This document shows, one piece after another, positions 16,539 to 24,360 of a stretch of 42,152 nucleotides of DNA. Below the pieces are notes generated by a model. It worked only from the letters and a program-made list of their open reading frames with translations. It did no database searches and was not told the DNA's origin. Position 1 is the stretch's first letter. The number at the start of each line of letters is the position of its first letter. This DNA is from Sandaracinaceae bacterium (GTDB lineage: Bacteria; Myxococcota_A; Polyangia; Polyangiales; Sandaracinaceae): positions 1-42,152 of the forward strand of contig SHBB01000005.1 in assembly GCA_004213565.1 (NCBI GenBank). Direction: 5' to 3'. The translations under genes were made by a program, and so were the position numbers.

Positions 16539-18110
16539 ATGTCCGCGACCGAGAAGCCCGTCACGCACCGCCGTCTGGCGGGAATGCTCTGCCCCCTGTT
16601 TTCCATACGATCCGCCTCGGACTGGGGCGTCGGCGAGCTACCCGACTTCACTCGCTTCGCCCCGCTCCTCGAGCGCGCGGGCATGCGCGTGCTGATGACG
16701 CTTCCGCTCCTCGAGCCGTCGCCCGGCCAGGAGAGCCCCTACTCGCCCATCAGCGCATTCGCGCTCGACCCGCTCTACATCTCCATCGATGAGATCCCGG
16801 AGATGGAGGCGCTCGGCGGTCGCACGGCCCTCTCCACCGAGGACCGCGGCTGGCTCCGCGCGGCCCGGGGCGCGAGCGCGGTGCGACACGACATCGTGCG
16901 GCCGCTGAAGAAGCGGTGGCTCGAGCGCTGCTTCGCCCGCTTCGGCGAGGAGGCGTCGAGCGAGCGCCGCGCGGACCTCGCGCGCTTCAAGGAGGCGCAC
17001 GCGCACTGGCTGTCGGACTACGCGCTCTTCCGCTGCCTGAAAGAGCACTACCCGCAGAGCTGGCGCGCCTGGCCGGAGGCCCTGCGCAGCAAGGCCCCGG
17101 AGGCCGTCGAGGAGGCCCGGCGCGCGCACGCCGAGGAGATCGCCTTCTACGAGTTCGTGCAGTGGATCGCGTTCCGACAGCTCGAAGAGGCGCGCGCGTC
17201 GCTGCGATCGCTCGGCATCTCGCTCGGCGGAGACGAGCCCTTCCTCGTCGCCGAGGACAGCGCGGACGTGTGGGGCAACCAGGACCTCTACCGCTTCGAC
17301 GCGACCGTCGGCGCGCCCCCCGACGCCTTCAGCGCGACCGGTCAGGACTGGGGCCTGCCGCCCTATCGCTGGGATCGCATCGCGGCTGACGACTTCGCGC
17401 TCTTCCGTCGCCGCGGCGAGCACGCGGCGCGCCTCTTCGACCTGGTCCGCATCGACCACGTCGTCGGGCTCTACCGCACGTACCACCGCCCGATCGACGG
17501 GGCCGAGCCGTACTTCGTCCCGGGCGTCGAGCCCGCGCAGCGCGCGCAGGGCGAGGCGGTGCTCGCGGCGTTCGCGGAGGCCGGCGCGGCGCTCATCGCC
17601 GAGGACCTCGGGGTGATCCCCGACTTCGTCCGCCACTCGCTCGCGCAGCTGGGCATCCCCGGCTTCCGTGTGCTCCGCTGGGAGGAGCGCGACGGTCGGT
17701 TCCGACCGCCGGAGGAGTGGCCGGCCCTCAGCGTCGCGACCAACGGCACGCACGACACGGAGACGACCGCGGTCTGGTGGGAGGCGCTGCCCGACCATCA
17801 GCGCGCGGCCATCCGCGAGATCCCGGGGCTCGGCGACGTGCCGGAGGATCTCGCCGTCTCCTACAACCACCACGTGCACCGCGCCCTGCTGGAGACCCTC
17901 CTCGCGAGCCCGAGCCACCTGGCGCTCCTGCCCGTGCAAGACGTCTTCGGCTTGCGAGAGCGCATCAACACGCCCAACACCGTCGGCCCGCAGAACTGGT
18001 CGTGGCGACTTCCGTGGTCGCTCCACACCATGGACCGCGAGGACCACGTCGCCGGCGCGCTCGACGACCTCGCCTCCCTCGCCCGCCGCACCAACCGCCT
18101 CGGCCGCTGA
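16539..18110 (+). CDS. malQ: 4-alpha-glucanotransferase (amylomaltase, GH77)
   Basis: 523 residues from ATG 16539, the normal size for a bacterial amylomaltase. The frame is open upstream, but that part crosses the intergenic hairpin and is not protein-like. GH77 landmarks are all present. They are the N-terminal LFSIRSASDWGVGELPDF, the nucleophile Asp 306 in RIDHVVGL, the acid/base Glu 355 in AEDLGVIPDFVR, and Asp 406 in NGTHDTETT. The closing QDVFGLRERINTPNTVG and NWSWRL segments are also there. The enzyme moves alpha-1,4-glucan segments between maltodextrins or onto glucose in the cytoplasm, in glycogen or maltodextrin metabolism. It stands alone here, with no glycogen genes nearby. The stop lies in a small inverted repeat (GCCGC-TGA-GCGGC). 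Confidence 0.95.
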   Translation: MSATEKPVTHRRLAGMLCPLFSIRSASDWGVGELPDFTRFAPLLERAGMRVLMTLPLLEPSPGQESPYSPISAFALDPLYISIDEIPEMEALGGRTALSTEDRGWLRAARGASAVRHDIVRPLKKRWLERCFARFGEEASSERRADLARFKEAHAHWLSDYALFRCLKEHYPQSWRAWPEALRSKAPEAVEEARRAHAEEIAFYEFVQWIAFRQLEEARASLRSLGISLGGDEPFLVAEDSADVWGNQDLYRFDATVGAPPDAFSATGQDWGLPPYRWDRIAADDFALFRRRGEHAARLFDLVRIDHVVGLYRTYHRPIDGAEPYFVPGVEPAQRAQGEAVLAAFAEAGAALIAEDLGVIPDFVRHSLAQLGIPGFRVLRWEERDGRFRPPEEWPALSVATNGTHDTETTAVWWEALPDHQRAAIREIPGLGDVPEDLAVSYNHHVHRALLETLLASPSHLALLPVQDVFGLRERINTPNTVGPQNWSWRLPWSLHTMDREDHVAGALDDLASLARRTNRLGR

Positions 18111-18111
18111 G

Positions 18112-18208
18112 CGGCTTGGGCCCACTACTCGACGCGGCGGTCTCCGAGGTGACGGTGCACACCGAGGGCTACGATGCCGAGCCCGTGCGACGCTTCCTCG
18201 CTCTCTGA
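18112..18208 (+). pseudogene. Possible C-terminal remnant of an unknown gene
   Basis: In the 203-bp gap after malQ, one frame reads GLGPLLDAAVSEVTVHTEGY and then DAEPVRRFLAL-stop, with good third-position GC bias and no start codon. It looks like the tail of a lost protein. The rest of the gap to 18313 shows nothing I can support. Confidence 0.2.
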
Positions 18209-18313
18209 CGAGGAGCAGCCGGCGGAGCCAGGAGGAGGGGCTGGGCGAGGAGCCGCCCCAGCGACGGAGCGCTCGGGCCCCCGCGGCTCGCGCATACGGG
18301 CCTCGGGTGGAGG

Positions 18314-18814
18314 TCAGAGGGAGAGCTCGCCGTGGTGCTCTCGCTCCGACTCGATCCGCTCACCCTTCGCGATGGCCTTCGCGGCCTCGTACACGTAGCT
18401 GATCTTGTTCATCCCGCGCATGTCCCAGTACTCGCCACGCTCGGCGCGGAAGCGGAGCACGGTCAGGTTCGGGTCGTCCTTGCCTTCGGGGAACCACGCC
18501 TTCATCGCCGGGCTCCAGATCTCCTCGATGGCGCTCCGGTCGCGCACCACCTGGCCGCGGCCGGTGATCGAGACGAAGGCGTCCTTCGACTGCAGGGTCA
18601 CCGCGGCGCGGGGGTCCTGCTCCAGCTCGCTCATCTTCCCGCTCTCGTCGCTCGTCGCGAACCAGAGGTCGCCGTCCACGGTGCGCTTGGCGATGTGCAT
18701 CGGTCGCGCACGCGGGGCGCCGCCTCGATCGCGGGTGACGAGCATCGCGTCGTCGAAGCTGTCGAGGATGTCGGTGAATCGCGCTCGGTTTTCACTGATG
18801 CGTTCGTCGGTCAT
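18314..18814 (-). CDS. Pyridoxamine 5'-phosphate oxidase-like stress protein
   Basis: 166 residues from ATG 18814, with a purine-rich GAAAGAGAGA upstream. The sequence follows the general stress protein 26 type of the PNPOx-like split-barrel fold. It has DDAMLVTRDRGGAPRARPMH, then DLWFATSDESGKMSELEQDP, AAVTLQSKDAFVSITGRGQV and IEEIWSPAMKAWFPEGKDDP. Family members bind FMN or other flavins, or haem, as homodimers. The substrate of this subgroup is not established, and PdxH activity should not be assumed. The gene is monocistronic, lies 137 bp from the SGNH hydrolase gene and is transcribed in the same direction. Confidence 0.88.
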   Translation of the reverse strand: MTDERISENRARFTDILDSFDDAMLVTRDRGGAPRARPMHIAKRTVDGDLWFATSDESGKMSELEQDPRAAVTLQSKDAFVSITGRGQVVRDRSAIEEIWSPAMKAWFPEGKDDPNLTVLRFRAERGEYWDMRGMNKISYVYEAAKAIAKGERIESEREHHGELSL

Positions 18815-18951
18815 GGGTCTCTCTTTCTCTTCCGTTCGAGGTTGGTTCCACCCGGAGTCGAGAGAGTGCGAGGCCCGCGCCAGCGCGCCAGGCAGGGGCG
18901 AGCCCGCGTCCCGGCGTGACGTTCTGACCGGCTGTGGCGCTTCCGGACGGC

Positions 18952-20172
18952 TCAGTCGGCGAGCGCGGCCCGGAGCGCGGCGATCATCTGCAGGTTCAGC
19001 AGATTGCGCACGTTCTGCCCGTGCTCGAGGCCCTCCGCCGTGAGGTCACAGCCGTGCGCCCGGCCGCCGCGCACGGGCGCGCTCGGATGCACGCCGTCCG
19101 AGGCGAGGCCCCGGTCCGGCTGCGCGAGCATCGCGGCGTGCAGGTCCACCAGCGGGAGGCGCCGCTCGTCGGCGAGCGCGCGGAGCGCCGCGTTGAAGCG
19201 CGGGACCTGCTGGTCCGCTTCGGGGTCGTCGTTGCGCGGCGGGATCGTCGAGAGGATCGGCACCACGCCCCACCGCGTCAGCCGATCCACCAGCTCGTTC
19301 ATCCGGCTCTCGTAGCGCCGCAAGCTGCCCGTCTCGACGTCGTTGCCCCCGAACATCACGAGCGCGTAGCGCGGCGACATCGCGCGCACCTCCTCGGCGA
19401 GCGCGGACGAGGGGCCCGACAAGACTCGATACACGCTCCAGCCCACGCCCGCGGCCCGGCTCTCACGCCGGAACGAGTCCGTCCCGCGCACCCGCGTCGC
19501 TCTCACGCGGTCGATCAGAGGGCGGAGCGCGTCGCGCCCGTCGAGCGCGATCTCGTCGTCGTCGGAGAAGCACTGCATGAACGCCCGGTTCACGGTCGCG
19601 GAGTCGCCGACCTTGATGAACACGTCCTCGTGTCGCGTCCGGCGCGAAGCGATCTCACGGGCGTGCGCGATCACCGCGGGGGAGAGGGCGGCACCGGGGT
19701 CGAGCGCCGTGGCGTCTGCGCTCGAGGCCGGCGCCGGCTCTGCGCGCGTGCTCGTCCGCGTCCCTTCGGACGTCTCCGCGCTCCCTGCGACCACGTCCGC
19801 ATCCGCGACCGCGACCGCATCCGCTTCCGCGACCGCTTCCGCTTCCGCTTCCGCGACCGCATCCGCATCCGCATCCGCGACCGCTTCCGCTTCCGCTTCC
19901 GCGACCGCTTCCGCTTCCGCGACCGCCTCCGCTTCCGCTTCCGCTTCCGCGACCGCTTCCGCTCGCGTGTTCGTGCACGTTCTCGTCGCCGTGCTCGTGT
20001 CCGTCCCCGACGCTTCGCATCCGGCCCCGCTCTCACTGGCGCACGGGCACGCTCGCTCCCCGACCACCTCGCCCGCGCCACTCTCGGTCCGCGGCGTCGC
20101 GCTCCCGCTGGGCGGCGAGGCGCCGCAGCCGAGGACGAGCGAGGCGATCAGACATGGGGCGAGGCGTGACAC
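18952..20172 (-). CDS. SGNH/GDSL-hydrolase lipoprotein with Ala-Glu repeat linker
   Basis: 406 residues from a GTG start. The signal MSRLAPCLIASLVLGCG has a lipobox, with Cys 16 as the acylation site. Residues 71-128 are a low-complexity linker of Ala with Glu, Asp or Val (AEAVAEAEAEAEAVAEAEAV), encoded by hexamer repeats. The catalytic domain follows, with block I KVGDSATVNR (nucleophile Ser), block III MFGGNDVE and block V SDGVHPSAP (catalytic Asp and His). Those are the signatures of the SGNH esterase/acylhydrolase superfamily. The protein is expected to be tethered to the envelope, with the domain held away by the linker. Its ester substrate is unknown; cell-wall, polysaccharide or lipid deacylation are all possible. 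Confidence 0.85.
   Translation of the reverse strand: MSRLAPCLIASLVLGCGASPPSGSATPRTESGAGEVVGERACPCASESGAGCEASGTDTSTATRTCTNTRAEAVAEAEAEAEAVAEAEAVAEAEAEAVADADADAVAEAEAEAVAEADAVAVADADVVAGSAETSEGTRTSTRAEPAPASSADATALDPGAALSPAVIAHAREIASRRTRHEDVFIKVGDSATVNRAFMQCFSDDDEIALDGRDALRPLIDRVRATRVRGTDSFRRESRAAGVGWSVYRVLSGPSSALAEEVRAMSPRYALVMFGGNDVETGSLRRYESRMNELVDRLTRWGVVPILSTIPPRNDDPEADQQVPRFNAALRALADERRLPLVDLHAAMLAQPDRGLASDGVHPSAPVRGGRAHGCDLTAEGLEHGQNVRNLLNLQMIAALRAALAD
19789..19962. repeat. In-frame hexanucleotide repeat tract
   Basis: A run of about 29 six-base units, mostly GCTTCC, GCATCC and GCGACC on the plus strand, encodes the Ala-Glu/Asp/Val linker of the SGNH lipoprotein. Because the unit is six bases, gain or loss of copies would change linker length without shifting frame. 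Confidence 0.85.
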
Positions 20173-20273
20173 GGCGACGGCTCCGACATTCGAGGGACGG
20201 GGAGAGATTCCCGATTCTGATCGCCTGCCCCCGAGGCCTCAAAAAACAGGCGCGTTGGCGCTATCCTCGGTCC

Positions 20274-20678
20274 ATGGACGACCACGACGACTTCGGGCGC
20301 CGTGAGGCGCTGGGGCTCTTCGCCGCGGCCTTCGGGGCGCTCTTCCTTCCCTCGAGCGCCAACGCGCAGCCACGCCGTGAGCGGCGCGAGAGACGACGCG
20401 AGCGACGACGGGATCGGCGCGAGCGGCGTCGGTGGCGCAGGCGCGCGCGACGGGCGAGGCGCAGAGCGAGGGCTCGCGTGCGGCGGCGCGTTCGACGTCA
20501 GCGGCGTCAGGGTCGGGACGTCATCATCGTGCCGGTCGACATCGACGTCGAAGACGAGCTCGTCATGCCCGACGACAAGGTCGTCTACGTCCTCGACACC
20601 ACGCCGAGCGCGGTGATCGTGGAGGACGATACGGGCGCCGAGGTGACAATCCAGGTCGTCTTCGAAGGCAACCTGTAG
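20274..20678 (+). CDS. Small exported Arg-rich protein, possible Tat substrate
   Basis: 134 residues from ATG 20274. The N-terminus (DDFGRREALGLFAAAFGALF, then LPSSANAQ) has a twin-Arg pair, a hydrophobic core and an ANA cleavage site, so it resembles a Tat signal though it lacks the full consensus. The next 51 residues include about 33 Arg with scattered Glu, Ala and Gln (RRERRERRRERRRDRRERRR). The last 50 residues are acidic and beta-rich (DVIIVPVDIDVEDELVMPDD, VIVEDDTGAEVTIQVVF). A strongly basic middle next to an acidic tail suggests self-association or binding to an anionic polymer such as nucleic acid or lipopolysaccharide. That is inference; I know no matching family. It converges on the ABC-F gene with adjacent stops. 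Confidence 0.65.
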   Translation: MDDHDDFGRREALGLFAAAFGALFLPSSANAQPRRERRERRRERRRDRRERRRWRRRARRARRRARARVRRRVRRQRRQGRDVIIVPVDIDVEDELVMPDDKVVYVLDTTPSAVIVEDDTGAEVTIQVVFEGNL

Positions 20679-22622
20679 TCAGGCGCTCTCGGCCTTCTTG
20701 GTCTCGAGCAGCTCCCAGCGCGCCATCTTCGCCTCGACCTCGGCCCTGGCCTCGTCGAGGTCGCGGGCGAGCTGCGCCGCCTCGTCTCCGCCGCCCTCGT
20801 AGAGCTTGGGGTCGGCCAGCCGCGTCTCGAGCGCGCCGACCTTCTCCTCGGCCTCGGCGATGACGTCCATCAGCCCCTCGAGCTCGATGCGCTCGCCGTA
20901 CGTCAGGCCGCTCTTCTTCGCCTTGGGCGTGCGCTTCTTCTTCTCGGCCTTGTCGGCGCTCAGCGCCGCGCTCTCGGCCTCGGCCCGCTCGCCGCGCAAC
21001 GCCTTGTACGTCGTGTAGCCGCCGGGGTAGCGCACGACCTTCGCGTCGCCCTCGAAGGCGAGCGTCGCGGTGGCCACCCGGTCGAGGAACCAGCGGTCGT
21101 GCGTGACCACCAGCGCGGTGCCGTTCAGCTCGATCAGCATCTCCTCGAGCGCGGCCAGGGTGGGCACGTCGAGATCGTTCGTGGGCTCGTCGAGGATGAG
21201 CAGGTTGGCCGGCGTCAGGAGGAGCTTCGCGAGCAGGCAGCGCGCCTTCTCCCCGCCCGAGAGCACGCGGACCGGCTGCTTCTGCTGCTCGTAGTCGAAG
21301 AGGAAGCGCTCCAGGTACCCGCGCGCGTCCATGTCGCGGTCGCCCACCGTCACGCGCTGCCGGCCGCCGGCCACGTTCTCGAGCACGGTCGCGTCCTCGT
21401 CCAGTCCCTCGCGCGCCTGGCCGAAGTAGGTGATGCGCGTGTTCTGGCCCAGCGTGATCTTGCCGCTCGCGGGCGGGTGCTCACCGAGCACCGCGCGGAG
21501 CAGCGTCGTCTTGCCCGCGCCGTTCGGGCCGACGATCCCGACCCGCTCGCCCGGGGAGAGCGTGAGCGTCAGGTCGTCGACCAGCGTGCGACCCGGAACG
21601 TCGAGCCGCAGGGCCTCGATCTCCAAGACCGTCTTGCCCGTGCGCACGCTCTCGACGTGCAGCGCGACGTCCTTCGAGAGCCGGGGCCCGTCCTTCGACA
21701 GCGCGTCGTGCGCGCGATCGGTGCGCGCCTTCTGCTTGGTCGTGCGGGCCGGGGCCTGCCGCCGCAGCCAGTCCAGCTCGCGACGGAGGAAGTTCTGCCG
21801 GTTCTTCTCCACCCGGTGCTCGAACGCCTCCCGCTCCGCCTTCGCCTCGAGGTACGCCTCGTAGCCGCCCTCGTAGATCCGCAGCTCGCCCCCCGAGAGC
21901 TCCGCCGTGCGCTTCACCACGCGGTCGAGGAAGAAGCGGTCGTGGGTGATCAGGAGCAGCGCGCCGGGCTGCTCGTTCTGCAGGTGCCCCTCGAGCCACT
22001 CGATGGTGTCGACGTCGAGGTGGTTGGTCGGCTCGTCGAGGATGGCCACGTCCGGGCGCGAGACGAGCAAGCGCGCCAGGTCGACCCGCCGCCGCTCCCC
22101 GCCGCTCATCGACGAGACCCGCTGGCCGTGCTCGCGCACGCCGAGCTTCTCGAGCATCGCCTCCGCCGCGTGCGTGCGGTCCCAGCCCCCCAGCCGCTCG
22201 ATCTGCGCGGCCGCCTCCGCCTGCTGCTCGAGGAGCGCGTCCGCGTCGCCGTCGCCGGCCGCGAGGCGCGCGCTCGCCGCGTCGTGCGTCTCCTTCGCCT
22301 CGAGCCAGCGCGTCAGCCCGCTCAGCGCCGCCTCGCGCGCGGTCGGATCGCCCTCGAAGATCGGCTCCTGCGGGAGATACCCAACCCGCACGTCGCGCCG
22401 CCGCACCACCTGCCCGGTGTCCGGCTCCTCCACCCCGGCGAGGATCCGCCCGAGCGTCGACTTGCCCGACCCGTTCGCCCCCACCAGCCCGACCCGATCG
22501 GCCGCCGTGATGGTGAGCGACACCCCGCCGAGGACCGTTCGCACGCCATACGTGCGCGTGAGCTGCTGTGCATCCAGGACCGACACGCGCGGAGCATGCC
22601 GCGCGCCGATCGCGTCCGCCAT
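20679..22622 (-). CDS. ABC-F family ATPase, Uup-like
   Basis: 647 residues from ATG 22622; a GTG at 22586 is an alternative start. It has two ABC cassettes and no membrane segment. The first has Walker [10 protein letters not shown] (48-56), signature [15 protein letters not shown] and Walker [16 protein letters not shown]. The second has [24 protein letters not shown] and [13 protein letters not shown]. Between them is the charged P-site linker ([20 protein letters not shown]) that defines the ABC-F class. The C-terminus is a Glu/Ala/Lys-rich coiled coil of about 80 residues ([20 protein letters not shown]), as in Uup. Family members act on ribosomes or DNA in the cytosol; Uup is linked to ribosome function and to suppressing precise transposon excision. 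It is divergent from the cytochrome gene, with 46 bp between the starts. Confidence 0.92.
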   Translation of the reverse strand: MADAIGARHAPRVSVLDAQQLTRTYGVRTVLGGVSLTITAADRVGLVGANGSGKSTLGRILAGVEEPDTGQVVRRRDVRVGYLPQEPIFEGDPTAREAALSGLTRWLEAKETHDAASARLAAGDGDADALLEQQAEAAAQIERLGGWDRTHAAEAMLEKLGVREHGQRVSSMSGGERRRVDLARLLVSRPDVAILDEPTNHLDVDTIEWLEGHLQNEQPGALLLITHDRFFLDRVVKRTAELSGGELRIYEGGYEAYLEAKAEREAFEHRVEKNRQNFLRRELDWLRRQAPARTTKQKARTDRAHDALSKDGPRLSKDVALHVESVRTGKTVLEIEALRLDVPGRTLVDDLTLTLSPGERVGIVGPNGAGKTTLLRAVLGEHPPASGKITLGQNTRITYFGQAREGLDEDATVLENVAGGRQRVTVGDRDMDARGYLERFLFDYEQQKQPVRVLSGGEKARCLLAKLLLTPANLLILDEPTNDLDVPTLAALEEMLIELNGTALVVTHDRWFLDRVATATLAFEGDAKVVRYPGGYTTYKALRGERAEAESAALSADKAEKKKRTPKAKKSGLTYGERIELEGLMDVIAEAEEKVGALETRLADPKLYEGGGDEAAQLARDLDEARAEVEAKMARWELLETKKAESA

Positions 22623-22668
22623 CGCGCGCCGAGTTGCCAGGCGGTGACGGCTGTGGAAGAAGCCGAGA

Positions 22669-23535
22669 ATGATTCTCACAAACCGCGCTCTCGGGCTCGT
22701 CTCGTCGGTCTGTCTGCTCCTCGCCTGCGGTGGGGAGGCGCCCGCTCCCGCCGTCGCGGAGCGCCCCTCGACGGCCGTCGACGACGGACGGGGCGGTCGG
22801 CTCTTCGACGACTGGCGGCACGGCGCGGACGAAGACGCGGCCGGGCAAACGCTGACCTTCGGCGACGGACGCCCGCTCCCCGCCGAGGGCCACGACAACC
22901 GGCTCAAGAACCTCTTCGGCTGGGACCTGCGCGGCCGCGCGGGCATCTACGGGCCCGACCACATGAACCGCGAGTTCGTGCTCGACGCGAACCTGCTCGC
23001 CACCACGGGCAGCGCGAGCGAGCTGGCGGACCGGCTCGAGCGGGGGGACGCCGCGCTCCCCGCCTTCGGCTCGGTCCTGGACCGCGAGGCCCTCGAGTCG
23101 GTCGCGCGCTTCGTGGTCGGCGTGCGCGACCGGGCGCTCCCGCACCCCGACGACCTGTTCACCCTCACCACCCCCGAGGCCGGACACTACGCGCTCCTCC
23201 CCGGCGGGGACGCGGAGCGAGGGGCGGCGCTCTACGCCGAGCGCTGCGCGAGCTGCCACGGCGCGGACGGGACCGGCATGCTCTTCGGCGGCGGCGCCTA
23301 CTCGCTGGGCTCGCACGCCCGGCAGAAGGCCTACGAGGACTGGCTGAAGATCCTCAACGGCCAGCCCGGCTCGCCGATGAGCCGTCAGGTCCGCGGGCCG
23401 ACGGGCCCGGAGATGACCCAGGAGATCCTCGATCTCTTCGCCGCGCTCTGTGATCGCTCGCGTTTCCCGCTCGGCCCGGCCAGCGGCCCGGACGTGGAGG
23501 ACGGCGACGCGCGCTGCGGCGCCTACCTCCGGTAG
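22669..23535 (+). CDS. c-type cytochrome lipoprotein
   Basis: 288 residues. The signal MILTNRALGLVSSVCLLLAC ends in a lipobox, with Cys 20 as the likely lipidation site. The N-terminal part (residues about 40-170) contains HDNRLKNLFGWDLRGRAGIYG and a possible degenerate cytochrome-like segment with no CxxCH. The C-terminal part is a cytochrome c domain with a single haem site CASCHGADGTG at about residue 197. A candidate distal Met lies in the stretch with PMSRQV or GPEMTQE. It is a periplasmic electron carrier or small-molecule oxidoreductase subunit, and the partner is unknown. It stands alone, without an oxidase or Ccm genes nearby. Confidence 0.85.
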   Translation: MILTNRALGLVSSVCLLLACGGEAPAPAVAERPSTAVDDGRGGRLFDDWRHGADEDAAGQTLTFGDGRPLPAEGHDNRLKNLFGWDLRGRAGIYGPDHMNREFVLDANLLATTGSASELADRLERGDAALPAFGSVLDREALESVARFVVGVRDRALPHPDDLFTLTTPEAGHYALLPGGDAERGAALYAERCASCHGADGTGMLFGGGAYSLGSHARQKAYEDWLKILNGQPGSPMSRQVRGPTGPEMTQEILDLFAALCDRSRFPLGPASGPDVEDGDARCGAYLR

Positions 23536-23579
23536 ACTTCAGCCCCGAGGGGGCCCGTGATAGCTTGTGTGCCGAGGTC

Positions 23580-24284
23580 ATGATGTACGGCAGGCGATCG
23601 AGGGTCGGCGCTCACGTCGCAATCACCGTTGCGGCCGTCGCGCTCCTGGCGGCCTGCGCGCGCGGCGGTGACGGCGGGACGTCGAGGCTCGACGGAAGCG
23701 TCACCCCGCCCCCGCCGCGCGACTCCGGCGGCGGCCCGATCGAGCCTTGCGCCGAGCGAGGCTACGCGGGCACCTGTCAGACCGCGACCGACGTGGGCGC
23801 GCTCGCGACGGGAGACTCGTTCACCTCCGAGGAGGGCCACATCGAGCGGGTGGGCGGGGCGCAGTGGCTGCGCGTCGCGTTCCCGCCCGAGAGCGCGCCT
23901 CCCCGCGACGCGGGTGTGGCTCCCTCCGATGGCGGCGCAGGAGACGGCGGCGCAGGAGATGGCGGCGCTCCGCTGGACGGCGCCGTCCCCACCTCGATGG
24001 AGGGCGTCGGCGCGCCCGCGGTGCGTTTCCTCCGCAACACGAACGACGCCTACCGCCTCGAGATCCGGACCGCGTGCGGATCGGTGGCGGGCTGCGGCGC
24101 CGCCTCCTCCGACATGGCGACCAACATCACGGAGTGGTCGTTCACCGACACCACCGCGACCGGCGAAGAGGGCGCGGGGCAGCTGTCCACCCGCGACACC
24201 GTCTGGCCGGCGCAGGTCTACGTGCGCGTCTACGCCACCTCGGCCACCGAGTGCGGCAGCTATCAGATCGAGATCGTGCGCTGA
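23580..24284 (+). CDS. Putative lipoprotein with Asp/Gly linker
   Basis: 234 residues from ATG 23580; ATG 23583 is equally possible, with GAGG five bases upstream. The signal runs RSRVGAHVAITVAAVALLAA to Cys. The mature part begins with a Gly/Asp/Pro stretch, then PCAERGYAGTCQTATDVGAL and an Asp-Gly-Gly-Ala tandem linker (GAGDGGAGDGGAPLDGA; a 15-bp repeat near 23936-23965). The last 80 residues contain CGSVAGCGAA and end YVRVYATSATECGSYQIEIV, which resembles a pre-peptidase-type (PPC) or similar beta-sandwich. The function is unknown. It lies 77 bp before the kinase gene in the same direction, so co-transcription is possible. Confidence 0.75.
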   Translation: MMYGRRSRVGAHVAITVAAVALLAACARGGDGGTSRLDGSVTPPPPRDSGGGPIEPCAERGYAGTCQTATDVGALATGDSFTSEEGHIERVGGAQWLRVAFPPESAPPRDAGVAPSDGGAGDGGAGDGGAPLDGAVPTSMEGVGAPAVRFLRNTNDAYRLEIRTACGSVAGCGAASSDMATNITEWSFTDTTATGEEGAGQLSTRDTVWPAQVYVRVYATSATECGSYQIEIVR

Positions 24285-24360
24285 GCAGCGGCAGCGGCGA
24301 TCGAGGCAGCCTGCGTCATGGCGCCAACCGGGCCTCGCGGTCTATCCTCGATCCCGGTTG

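Noticed and set aside
16089-16568. Minus-strand 159-codon frame between the DUF222 fragment and malQ
   Set aside because: It crosses the hairpin, has no recognisable domain and its codon bias is uneven; noted only as a candidate repeat.
19577-20305. Plus-strand frame of Ala-Ser-Thr repeats across the hexamer tract
   Set aside because: It is the mirror of the Ala-Glu linker; the minus-strand frame has the lipobox and SGNH catalytic blocks.
24318-24336. Third sigma-54-like site before the kinase-WD40 gene
   Set aside because: TGGCGC with GGGC at the -12 position keeps the GG/GC spacing but lacks the TT, which is common by chance at this GC content.
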